From Deltaproteobacteria bacterium (GTDB taxonomy: Bacteria > Desulfobacterota > Binatia > UBA9968), in assembly GCA_005878685.1 (NCBI GenBank), contig VBLN01000180.1:1-5200 (forward strand): a DNA stretch of 5,200 nucleotides. The letters are read 5' to 3'. The notes under the pieces were generated by a model. The model was not told where the DNA came from. It saw only the letters and a program-made list of their open reading frames with translations, and ran no database searches. This document shows positions 1 through 4,704 of this stretch, in pieces. The position numbers and the translations under genes are program-made. Position 1 is the stretch's first letter, and the number at the start of each line of letters is the position of its first letter.

Positions 1-977
1 TTGCCGGCAGCCTTCGCTTCGATCGCGACCTGCATGTCATTGACCACGAAGTCCACCTCGGTGCCACCAGCCAATCGCCAATAGGCTAAGGTGGCGAACG
101 CTTCTCTGTACGCATTGTGAGCGCACAATTCGTGGAACACCCAGTTCTCAAAAGCTTTACCGTATAGCTCTGAGCCCGGTTTCAGATCGCCGCGCTTAGT
201 CAGATGATTAACGACGCCGACATCGGCGAAGTAAAATTTTGGCGCCGCGATCACCCGACGTTTCGGACGCTTGGTGTAAGCCGGCAGCCAGCGACCGAGT
301 AGCGTGTCTTCAAGGATCTGAAAGTAGCCTTTGATCGTATGGCTGGAGACGCCACAGTCGCGCGCGATGGTCGAGAAGTTTACGAGTTCGGTGTCGGAAA
401 GAGCTGCCACGTTGAGAAACTGAGAATAGACAGGCAGATTGCGTACGAGCCCTTCCGCAGCCACTTCCTCCTTTAGGTAGTCTGCGACATAGCCGTTCAG
501 AAGCGGCCGAGGCTGATCCGATTGGTATATGCTCGGTAGGTAGCCGTGGTTCAAGATCCGATCGAGATCGAAGTCCCGTCCTATCTCTTGGGCTGTCAAT
601 CCGTGGAGTTCATAACGAACGGCCCGCCCACCAAGAAGATTCGCCTGGCCGCGTTTCACCTTGCGGGCGCTTGATCCGCACAAAGCGAAGCGAACCGGGC
701 GATGCTCGTGGAGCCAGTGGACTTCATCAAGCAGCTGCGGTACCTTTTGTACCTCGTCAATGACAACTTGGCGAACAGACTCACGTGCCGCAAGCTCACC
801 GCGCAACAACTCGGGATTCTGTACATAGCGGCGGAATTCGTCCGCTTTGAGAAGATCGATCCAGAGTGCATCGGGGTATGTAGCCTGGAGGAGCGTGGTC
901 TTACCCGTTTGCCGCGGTCCCCATAAAAAGAAAGTCTTGGTACCCGATGCCGGGAGGTGTAGTGCACGTTTGAACAT
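1..977 (-). CDS. AAA-type ATPase with DUF4143 C-terminal region, partial (3' end beyond the window)
   Basis: An uninterrupted minus-strand frame gives 325 codons from ATG at 977-975 to the left edge. The start MFKRALHLP followed by KTFFLWGPRQTGKTTLL fits the usual opening of this family. Walker A is GPRQTGKT (residues 20-27) and Walker B is VVIDEVQ (71-77); a sensor-like ALCGSSARKV lies at 98-107. A winged-helix-like stretch occupies about 200-228, and the DUF4143 region follows. That region carries FYFADVGV near 248-255 and a PD-(D/E)XK-like pair, EVDF at 307-310 and IEAK at 319-322, just before the edge. Family members are usually roughly 370-400 residues, so perhaps 50-70 residues are missing. 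Such ATPases are widespread, often mobile or accessory, and their cellular role is poorly defined; a DNA- or nuclease-related role is inference. No frameshift is visible in the part seen. An in-frame TTG three codons upstream is a less likely start. Confidence 0.93.
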   Translation of the reverse strand, partial: MFKRALHLPASGTKTFFLWGPRQTGKTTLLQATYPDALWIDLLKADEFRRYVQNPELLRGELAARESVRQVVIDEVQKVPQLLDEVHWLHEHRPVRFALCGSSARKVKRGQANLLGGRAVRYELHGLTAQEIGRDFDLDRILNHGYLPSIYQSDQPRPLLNGYVADYLKEEVAAEGLVRNLPVYSQFLNVAALSDTELVNFSTIARDCGVSSHTIKGYFQILEDTLLGRWLPAYTKRPKRRVIAAPKFYFADVGVVNHLTKRGDLKPGSELYGKAFENWVFHELCAHNAYREAFATLAYWRLAGGTEVDFVVNDMQVAIEAKAAG

Positions 978-981
978 GTAC

Positions 982-1012
982 TTCAAATTATCATGATTAT
1001 TTGAAATGTCAA
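982..1012 (-). promoter_or_regulatory. Promoter with overlapping palindromic operator candidate upstream of the ATPase
   Basis: Bases 982-1005 form an imperfect palindrome with 12-base arms (TTCAAATTATCA / TGATTATTTGAA), centred on ATCATGAT, with one mismatched pair. On the minus strand TTGACA (1012-1007) and GATAAT (992-987) resemble -35 and -10 boxes, but they are only 14 bases apart, shorter than the usual 16-18. The -10-like box ends nine bases before the ATG, so the message would be leaderless or nearly so; no Shine-Dalgarno is evident. The palindrome covers the -10 box and spacer, as an autoregulatory operator would. Regulation is inferred from the layout only. Confidence 0.45.
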
Positions 1013-1233
1013 TTCAACTTTAGTTTACCTGACAACTCCCTTTGGGAGAGCTTAAAATCGATGCGGAATTTACAAAAGCGTACCCCAAAACCCAGAAGAC
1101 TGGACGTCGCCGGTCGCCCGCTCCAATTTTTCTAAGTCTATCACCCCTTGATTCTCATCCTAAACTTGCCTTATTTTACACCGAACTAACTTGCGCTGGA
1201 TCCCTGGATCCGGTCATACCTTTGGTTATTGCA
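1013..1233. other. Short intergenic stretch without a convincing gene
   Basis: This stretch lies between the ATPase promoter and the terminator hairpin. It holds a small perfect hairpin CTCCC-TTT-GGGAG (1036-1048), not followed by a T-run; the first tRNA 3'-end remnant (listed separately); and a perfect 8-base tandem duplication of CTGGATCC (1196-1203 and 1204-1211). A plus-strand frame is open from TTG at 1042, but it reads straight through the tRNA remnant and the terminator and does not look like a protein. Confidence 0.5.
1100..1131 (+). repeat. Truncated tRNA-Gly-like 3' end, copy 1 (T-loop deleted)
   Basis: CTGGACGTCGCCGG runs directly into TCGCCCGCTCCAATTTTT. It aligns with copy 2 at 1731-1772 except for two C/T differences and an 11-base gap. 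The missing 11 bases correspond to the T-loop and one CCGG, so the deletion lies between the two CCGG repeats of the T-arm. CGCCCGC-T-CCA followed by T's is a typical tRNA-Gly acceptor end. No matching 5' acceptor strand (GCGGGCG) is visible upstream, so only the 3' part is present. It is not functional as a tRNA. Confidence 0.6.
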
Positions 1234-1265
1234 TCCGGACTGGGTCTCCCCATCCGGGCTTTTTT
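1234..1265 (+). terminator. Probable Rho-independent terminator
   Basis: CCGGA (1235-1239) pairs with TCCGG (1253-1257), extended by a T-G pair outside. After two mismatches, GGG pairs with CCC around a TCT loop. Six T's follow from 1260 after GC. The stem is imperfect, but the order of stem and T-run fits a plus-strand terminator. No intact upstream plus-strand gene is visible in the window, so it may be a relic that once served a tRNA or a lost gene. Confidence 0.5.
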
Positions 1266-1322
1266 GTCTATGGCGAGGAAACAAAATCTTTTGGAGCTGG
1301 CCGATGAGCTACGGCTGAGCCG

Positions 1323-1442
1323 ATGGTATCAGTCTTCCATGAAGAGCCAAGCTTGCGTCGCAAGTTCGGCGCGTCGTACGAGCGCCATTGTCAGAGCGTT
1401 CGGAGATGGTTCCCGGGGAAGAAATATCAATGGACCGCCTGA
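1323..1442 (+). pseudogene. C-terminal remnant of an isoprenylcysteine/phospholipid methyltransferase-like gene
   Basis: The frame ending at TGA 1440-1442 reads MVSVFHEEPSLRRKFG, then ASYERHCQSVRRWFPGKK and a short tail. The pattern HEEPxLRRKFGxxYxxYCxxVxRWxP is the characteristic C-terminal cytosolic segment of small integral-membrane methyltransferases of the ICMT/PEMT (NnrU-like) type, where it lies close to the AdoMet site. Those proteins are normally about 150-220 residues with several membrane helices. Here only 39 codons remain: the frame is closed upstream by TGA near 1303, and no helices precede the motif. I see no matching sequence in the other frames upstream, so the 5' part appears deleted rather than frameshifted. 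The first ATG of the frame has no good ribosome site. The small membrane gene at 1483 starts 40 bases after this stop, so the two may once have been neighbours in a transcript. Confidence 0.6.
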
Positions 1443-1482
1443 CCCCGCCGGACTTTCTCCGTGAGGCGACAATAGGGATATC

Positions 1483-1686
1483 GTGGATAGTCAGTCAATA
1501 ATCTGGGGAGTAATTTTCGGCTCGATCGGGCTTGGTTACTTCGTTTACGGGAAGAGACAAAGCAGTCTTGTCCCCCTGGTGTGCGGGATTGGGCTGATGG
1601 CCTTTCCCTATTTTGTATCGAATACGGTTGTTCTCGTGATCGTCGGCGTGTTGCTCTCGGCGCTTCCGTATTTTGTAAGGCTTTGA
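1483..1686 (+). CDS. Conserved small three-helix membrane protein, 67 residues
   Basis: It starts at GTG 1483-1485, with AGGGA (1474-1478) five to six bases upstream, and ends at TGA 1684-1686. Three hydrophobic segments are predicted: residues 5-22, containing GSIGLGYFVYGKRQ; 29-45; and 48-65. The second and third both end in PYFV (42-45 and 62-65), suggesting a helix-hairpin repeat. The short basic GKRQ loop after the first helix should lie on the cytoplasmic side. From memory, similar proteins with GYFxYGKRQ and PYFVSN occur in many Proteobacteria and are sometimes labelled 'amino acid transport protein'; I see nothing in the sequence to support that function. The gene is alone here: a methyltransferase remnant precedes it and a decayed tRNA follows after ten bases. 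The intact frame and clean topology suggest it is functional. Confidence 0.75.
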   Translation: MDSQSIIWGVIFGSIGLGYFVYGKRQSSLVPLVCGIGLMAFPYFVSNTVVLVIVGVLLSALPYFVRL

Positions 1687-1695
1687 ACCCGTCAC

Positions 1696-1767
1696 GTGGG
1701 CGAGTGTGGCAACTTGGTGAGCTTCCCAAGCTGGACGTTGCCGGTTCGACCCCGGTCGTCCGCTCCA
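1696..1767 (+). pseudogene. Degenerate tRNA-Gly(CCC)-like gene (copy 2), D-arm lost
   Basis: The 3' half is a good tRNA. The anticodon arm reads TGAGC-TTCCCAA-GCTGG (anticodon CCC, one G-G mismatch in the stem). Then come a five-base variable loop, the T-arm GCCGG-TTCGACC-CCGGT, and acceptor CGTCCGC-T-CCA followed by AATTTT. GTGGGCG at 1696-1702 can pair with that acceptor strand over seven positions, two of them G-T. The 13 bases where a D-arm should be do not fold into one, and positions 8-9 are AG instead of the usual TA. It is therefore a decayed tRNA, or a 3'-half duplicate made by integration at a tRNA-Gly elsewhere with a partly fortuitous 5' match. Its antisense translates into the spurious 'MERTTGVEPATSSLGS' kind of protein often seen over tRNA-Gly genes. 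Confidence 0.6.
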
Positions 1768-1770
1768 ATT

Positions 1771-1884
1771 TTAGGTCGGGGTAATTCCTTCATCTATCAG
1801 ATTTTGTGCCCTTTCAAACCTGAGTGCTCTATCAAGCGTATTCACACCGTCCAATGCTCGGGAGAAGATGGCTATGGCGTCTTG
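1771..1884 (-). pseudogene. Possible minus-strand gene fragment ending against the tRNA 3' end
   Basis: A minus-strand frame of 37 codons lies between TGA (1887-1885) and TAA (1773-1771). It contains AIFSRALDGVNTLDRALRF and then ERAQNLIDEGITPT. The composition resembles an amphipathic helical protein tail rather than random translation, and the frame continues upstream through the TGA for 13 more codons before a TAA. There is no ATG start and I recognise no family. Its position flush against a tRNA-like end would suit the eroded edge of an integrated element. It may equally be chance. Confidence 0.2.
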
Positions 1885-2087
1885 TCATGCGCGTGTGGCT
1901 TTGATCCAGCATTGCAGTAGCGATTGTTAAGTGCACACCCTTCGTGACCATCCAGCTTGCCGCCGTATGACGCGGCGCGCCTTATCTATTAGTCACCTGT
2001 TTCTTCAATCAATTTACCATTGCTCAGTTAATATCATTACAAAGCGAAGCAGACTTCAGAATCTCGGAGACAATAAGGAGAAGTATT

Positions 2088-2264
2088 TCAGCTCTCTCCA
2101 TACAGGCTTCCGTTTTCCTCACAGTCTGGCCCCCTCTCGAGCTCTCTTAGGCGCTGCATCGCTCTTTCCCTGCATTGGCAACAGGCCAGAGTAGAAGACG
2201 ATACCTTGCAACATGCGCTACACTTCCGGTGCCTGCAGAAGTCACATTTTGTCCCGATTAACAA
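2088..2264 (-). CDS. Doubtful small Cys-rich ORF
   Basis: The minus-strand frame is open from 2282 to TGA at 2090-2088 (64 codons), with TTG at 2264-2262 as the only upstream start candidate; the sole ATG is at 2159-2157, after most cysteines. Nine of 64 residues are Cys, arranged as CDFCRHRKCSACC followed by ACCQC, i.e. CxxC pairs like a zinc ribbon, then a charged helix-like RERAMQRLRELER. GGTGAGG sits only two to three bases before the TTG, too close for a normal ribosome site. The Cys pattern is the only argument for it; chance in noncoding DNA is more likely than not. If real, it would be a small metal-binding protein. Confidence 0.18.
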   Translation of the reverse strand: MLIGTKCDFCRHRKCSACCKVSSSTLACCQCRERAMQRLRELERGPDCEENGSLYGES

Positions 2265-2440
2265 GACCTCACCATATCGAAGTTAGACGTCCTGTGGTCG
2301 TTTCACGCTTCGTGCGATTCAAGATGCAAAGGCCGCATGAGGTCAGATAATTCCAGAGCGCAAAATACGGTGGCCCGATACACTATCTTGTCCATTCGTA
2401 AAAGCGCTTTAAAAACATGTGCTTATACAAGCCGAGTGTT

Positions 2441-2489
2441 AGGAGGCTGAGCAAAAATGTTTCGACAGCCAGGGCGGCGAACTTTGTAA
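2441..2489 (+). other. Strong ribosome binding site with a 10-codon reading frame
   Basis: AGGAGG (2441-2446) is a perfect Shine-Dalgarno ten bases before ATG 2457-2459. The frame encodes MFRQPGRRTL and stops at TAA 2487-2489. The same frame is then open for 24 more codons, ending at TAA 2562-2564 with AIDLDEAAEMVHALLESQ in it. It could be a leader peptide of the downstream operon, a small gene broken by a nonsense mutation at codon 11, or chance. I see no terminator-antiterminator pair to support attenuation. Confidence 0.25.
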
Positions 2490-2653
2490 GCTATTGATCT
2501 TGATGAGGCGGCGGAAATGGTACACGCATTGCTGGAAAGTCAAACCAAGCCGATCAGAGGTTAAATCAAAGTTTAGTAAGGAAAGAGAAAAGAAGGAACA
2601 GTAAGAAAAGATTTGGTCTTTGGCAGGCGTTCTCCGAGAAGAAAGGATTAAGA

Positions 2654-2875
2654 ATGGAGACGAGTAAACTCATTGCAAGATTTCCACCGTTCCTCATTCT
2701 TCTAGCGCTTGTCTGCGCTGCTATTGGTGGCGGTCTTGGGCTAGGAGCAGGTGCTCTTCTTGGTGTTCAACTCCAAGGTCAAGAGATCCAGCAACAGCAA
2801 GATGAACAAGTTCGGCGGAACCCGACCGCGAACGCCAAGAGCTTCAGAGCATCAAGCCGTCAAGGTGAATATTAA
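2654..2875 (+). CDS. Small glycine-zipper membrane protein, 73 residues, unknown function
   Basis: ATG at 2654 is preceded by GAAAGGA (2641-2647) with six bases of spacing, a good ribosome site. A basic, short N-terminus leads into one hydrophobic segment at about residues 12-38. Its second half, IGGGLGLGAGALLG (24-37), is glycine-zipper-like and could pack helix against helix. A Gln/Glu-rich, probably helical stretch follows (39-54, QLQGQEIQQQQDEQVR), then a polar tail to residue 73. The stop TAA is separated by one base from the next start, and the next gene's ribosome site lies inside the last codons, so the two are translationally coupled. I recognise no family. As first gene of a Tad-like operon it may be an accessory envelope component, but that is inference from position. 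Confidence 0.6.
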   Translation: METSKLIARFPPFLILLALVCAAIGGGLGLGAGALLGVQLQGQEIQQQQDEQVRRNPTANAKSFRASSRQGEY

Positions 2876-2876
2876 C

Positions 2877-3353
2877 ATGGATCGTTTTTGTCGAATCAAC
2901 GCGAGAATTCACCGAAGCCTTTCGCTGTCTTTTCTTGCAGGACTTTTTTCCGCCTTTATTAGCGGCTGCGCCGCCGTAGGCCTGACGCTTTTTGGGGTGG
3001 GCGCCGGTGTCAGCACCGGCACCGCAGTCTCCTATACCCTGGACGGGACTGCTTACCGGACTTTCACTGCGCCTCTACCAAAAGTAGAGACGGCGATGCT
3101 GATGGCCTTCGATCGTGCGACGCTGACGGCCTTCGATCGTATGGGGATTAAGGTAGAGGCAAAGGAGAAAACCGAACAGGGGAGGTCCATCAAGGCAAGC
3201 GGTGCTGACCGGCAGATAGAGGTCGGACTCGAGGCTATAAGCCCAAACACTACACGCATTCGGACGGTAGCCAAGCAGGGGGCCTTTTTTAGGGACCGGG
3301 CCACCGCGACCGAGATCATTTTACAGACGGAGAAGGTACTCAACGGAACTTAA
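2877..3353 (+). CDS. DUF3568-like lipoprotein, 158 residues
   Basis: The frame is open further upstream, but ATG 2877 is chosen because AAGGTGA (2862-2868) lies eight bases before it and the product then starts with a lipoprotein signal. A basic n-region (about 1-13) and hydrophobic core (15-27) lead to lipobox ISGC with Cys31 as lipidated residue; a second small/Gly-rich hydrophobic stretch follows (32-50). The mature part has a YTLDGTAYRTFTAPLPKVETA segment, in which short helices and strands recall DUF3568 proteins, small periplasmic lipoproteins of unknown role. Ser, Ala or Gly at +2 would favour outer-membrane sorting by the Lol rule, and Ala is present, so outer-membrane anchoring is likely. 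Residues 73-88 contain an 8-residue tandem duplication. One base separates it from the preceding gene; the next begins 18 bases downstream. Confidence 0.7.
   Translation: MDRFCRINARIHRSLSLSFLAGLFSAFISGCAAVGLTLFGVGAGVSTGTAVSYTLDGTAYRTFTAPLPKVETAMLMAFDRATLTAFDRMGIKVEAKEKTEQGRSIKASGADRQIEVGLEAISPNTTRIRTVAKQGAFFRDRATATEIILQTEKVLNGT
3093..3140 (+). repeat. 24-base in-frame tandem duplication inside the lipoprotein gene
   Basis: Units 3093-3116 and 3117-3140 match at 22 of 24 bases; both differences are T/C. The product carries AMLMAFDR followed by ATLTAFDR. The unit length keeps the frame and adds about two helical turns to a predicted amphipathic helix. Confidence 0.85.
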
Positions 3354-3358
3354 CGGAT

Positions 3359-3364
3359 AAGGAG
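3359..3364 (+). promoter_or_regulatory. Ribosome binding site that decides the start of the secreted protein
   Basis: AAGGAG is one base from the first ATG (3366) but seven bases from the second ATG (3372). Only the second has workable spacing, so MKVRISSG is preferred over MTMKVRISSG. Confidence 0.75.
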
Positions 3365-3371
3365 AATGACC

Positions 3372-4208
3372 ATGAAAGTAAGAATTTCCTCAGGTTTGTG
3401 GATCTTTATTTTCGTTCTGAGTTTGGCCCTTGCACCGGAGTTGGCCCACGCCCAAACTCAGACAACCTCAGCCCTCAGTACTGAAGCGTCACACATGGAC
3501 TCGCTCGCGGCCACTCAGGGACAATCCAAGGTCGTGGACAAGCTGAGCACTGACTTTGGCTCTTTTCTCGGAGCTGATGCCACAGGGGTCATTACGGGTC
3601 TTAGGAACGGCACGCCTATTACTCTGACGACAACGACGCCTGGCACTACCCCAACTTCTGCACCGGTAACCACTACGACCATGATCAATCCTCCTACGGG
3701 GAAAATGGGCTGGGGCAATGTCTATATCTCTCTTGCATTGGCGAAGCAGCAACTGAGTCAGTACGGCATCACGCAGCCAACCCCGCAGCAGCTACAGGCG
3801 GCGCTCACGGGAGGAACTATCACGACCGGTACGGGAACGACTGCAACGACCAGCCAGCTTCAAGGGGTCTTGACCTTAAGGAGCGATGGTATGGGCTGGG
3901 GCCAGATTGCCCAAAAGCTAGGCTTTAAACTTGGCCCTGTAATAAGCAGCCTTAAAGCCGCCAATCATGGCTTAGCTGCCGGGGCTACTTCTTCAACGAG
4001 CACTAGTAGTGTGGCCGGTAGCGGCATATCGACGGGAAAAGGAGCTTTGAGCAAGGGTGGAAGTGATGAAGGGATCGTGACAGGTTCGGGACGGCCTACG
4101 GGTACGGGGTCGGAGAGCGGTATCACAACTGGCAGCGGACATGGTTACGGTGTCTCTGGGGGTGGTCCTGGCGGAGCAGGGCAAAGCGGTAAAGGCCACG
4201 CTAAATAG
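3372..4208 (+). CDS. Secreted Thr- and Gly-rich protein of unknown function, 278 residues
   Basis: A Sec signal peptide covers residues 1-27 (basic MKVR, core LWIFIFVLSLAL, cleavage AHA|Q). The mature protein begins with a polar segment containing FGSFLGADATGVITGLRNG (62-80), followed by a Thr/Pro-rich linker (81-109). MGWG occurs twice: at 112-115, followed by NVYISLALAKQQL and a TPQQLQAALTGG stretch, and at 174-177, followed by GQIAQKLGFKLGPVISSLK, a short helix-turn-like segment. From about 200 on the chain is low-complexity Gly/Ser/Thr, with a loosely repeated G-I/V-x-T-G-x-G unit (GISTGKG, GIVTGSG, GITTGSG), ending in GKGHAK. There are no cysteines and no membrane anchor after the signal. 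I recall uncharacterised exported bacterial proteins with similar GxMGWGQIA motifs but no assigned function. Its place just before two TadE-like genes suggests a periplasmic or surface role with the pilus. Confidence 0.82.
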   Translation: MKVRISSGLWIFIFVLSLALAPELAHAQTQTTSALSTEASHMDSLAATQGQSKVVDKLSTDFGSFLGADATGVITGLRNGTPITLTTTTPGTTPTSAPVTTTTMINPPTGKMGWGNVYISLALAKQQLSQYGITQPTPQQLQAALTGGTITTGTGTTATTSQLQGVLTLRSDGMGWGQIAQKLGFKLGPVISSLKAANHGLAAGATSSTSTSSVAGSGISTGKGALSKGGSDEGIVTGSGRPTGTGSESGITTGSGHGYGVSGGGPGGAGQSGKGHAK

Positions 4209-4227
4209 AGGCGGCTAAGACGGCAAT

Positions 4228-4692
4228 ATGTCAGTACGCGTGCTTGTAGAAAAACAAAAAAATAGACGCCTGTTCGAAAGGAAGGGTCAGACTTTAGTTG
4301 AGGTGACCCTTATTTTGCCCCTGATGCTGCTTTTGGTCGGTGCGGCTGTGGATTGGGGGCTGCTGTTTTTTGTTTCTCACGTTACCCAGAATGCCGTCCG
4401 GGAAGGTGCCCGGGTGGCCGTAACAAAAACGAGTATGACAAAGGCCTCAATCATAGCCGAGGTTGACAACAAGATACCCGATACCCCTCTTTTTTCCGAT
4501 TTCAGGAACAGCGTTGACGTCTTGTGTCCGACACCAGGGAGCCCTTTTTCCCCTGCTTTTATTACCGTCGTGACAAACGGTAACTTCAATTTCATGTTCA
4601 TGCGTCTCATAGGGTTCACAACTACCAATATTAGCCGTAGCGCGACCATGCGCTATGAAAGGGAAATTGGTACATGCCCTTCTATCACCTAG
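4228..4692 (+). CDS. TadE-like pseudopilin (TadE/TadG family), first of two tandem copies, 154 residues
   Basis: The N-terminus is basic and 20 residues long. It is followed by G20-QTLVE25, a type IVb prepilin-like site with Glu at +5, suggesting cleavage after Gly20 by a prepilin peptidase. A single membrane helix follows (about 23-50). Then comes NAVREGARVAV (55-65), the hallmark of TadE-type proteins, and a periplasmic domain ending with IGFTTTNISRSATMRYE, with Cys100 and Cys150. In Tad systems TadE and TadF are pseudopilins needed for Flp pilus assembly. The start at 4228 has only a weak ribosome site: AGAGG at 4208-4212 is about 15 bases away and TAAGA is nearer, so it may depend on coupling to the upstream gene 19 bases before. 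The next gene's ribosome site overlaps its stop. Confidence 0.88.
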   Translation: MSVRVLVEKQKNRRLFERKGQTLVEVTLILPLMLLLVGAAVDWGLLFFVSHVTQNAVREGARVAVTKTSMTKASIIAEVDNKIPDTPLFSDFRNSVDVLCPTPGSPFSPAFITVVTNGNFNFMFMRLIGFTTTNISRSATMRYEREIGTCPSIT

Positions 4693-4704
4693 AGGAGAGG
4701 TCAT

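Larger units (their letters stand above)
1773..2653. other. About 880-base stretch without a convincing gene, upstream of the Tad-like operon
   Basis: No frame here combines length, a start signal and protein-like composition. Plus-strand frames opening near 1696 and at GTG 1931 read like chance translation. What can be seen: a Cys-rich minus-strand open frame (2088-2282), a palindrome AAAGCGCTTT (2401-2410), TATACA (2425-2430) as a possible -10 box without a clear -35, the strong ribosome site AGGAGG (2441-2446), and a purine-rich tract (about 2575-2610) before the first operon gene. The operon promoter should lie in the 3' part of this stretch, but I cannot place it firmly. Confidence 0.5.

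Noticed and set aside
656..967. Frames opposite or alongside the ATPase (656-967 minus, 702-926 plus)
   Set aside because: They are shadows of the ATPase gene, whose own frame is uninterrupted and carries Walker motifs.
1042..1464. Plus-strand frame of 140 codons
   Set aside because: It reads through a tRNA remnant, a terminator and the methyltransferase remnant in another frame; the TTG start lies inside a hairpin, and the product has no protein-like pattern.
1427..1768. Minus-strand frame of 113 codons starting MERTTGVEPATSSLGS
   Set aside because: It is the antisense translation of the tRNA-Gly-like sequence, a known kind of spurious protein, and it then runs antisense through the small membrane gene.
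1696..2194. Plus-strand frames near 1581-1920 and 1931-2194
   Set aside because: One overlaps the tRNA-like sequence; both lack ribosome sites and have chance-like composition.
2618..2640. Sigma-54-like TGGCA element before the operon
   Set aside because: TGGCAGGCG lacks the GC element at the required spacing.
2751..2876. Upstream extension of the lipoprotein frame to 2751
   Set aside because: It overlaps the 73-residue gene in another frame; the ribosome site and lipoprotein signal both point to ATG 2877.
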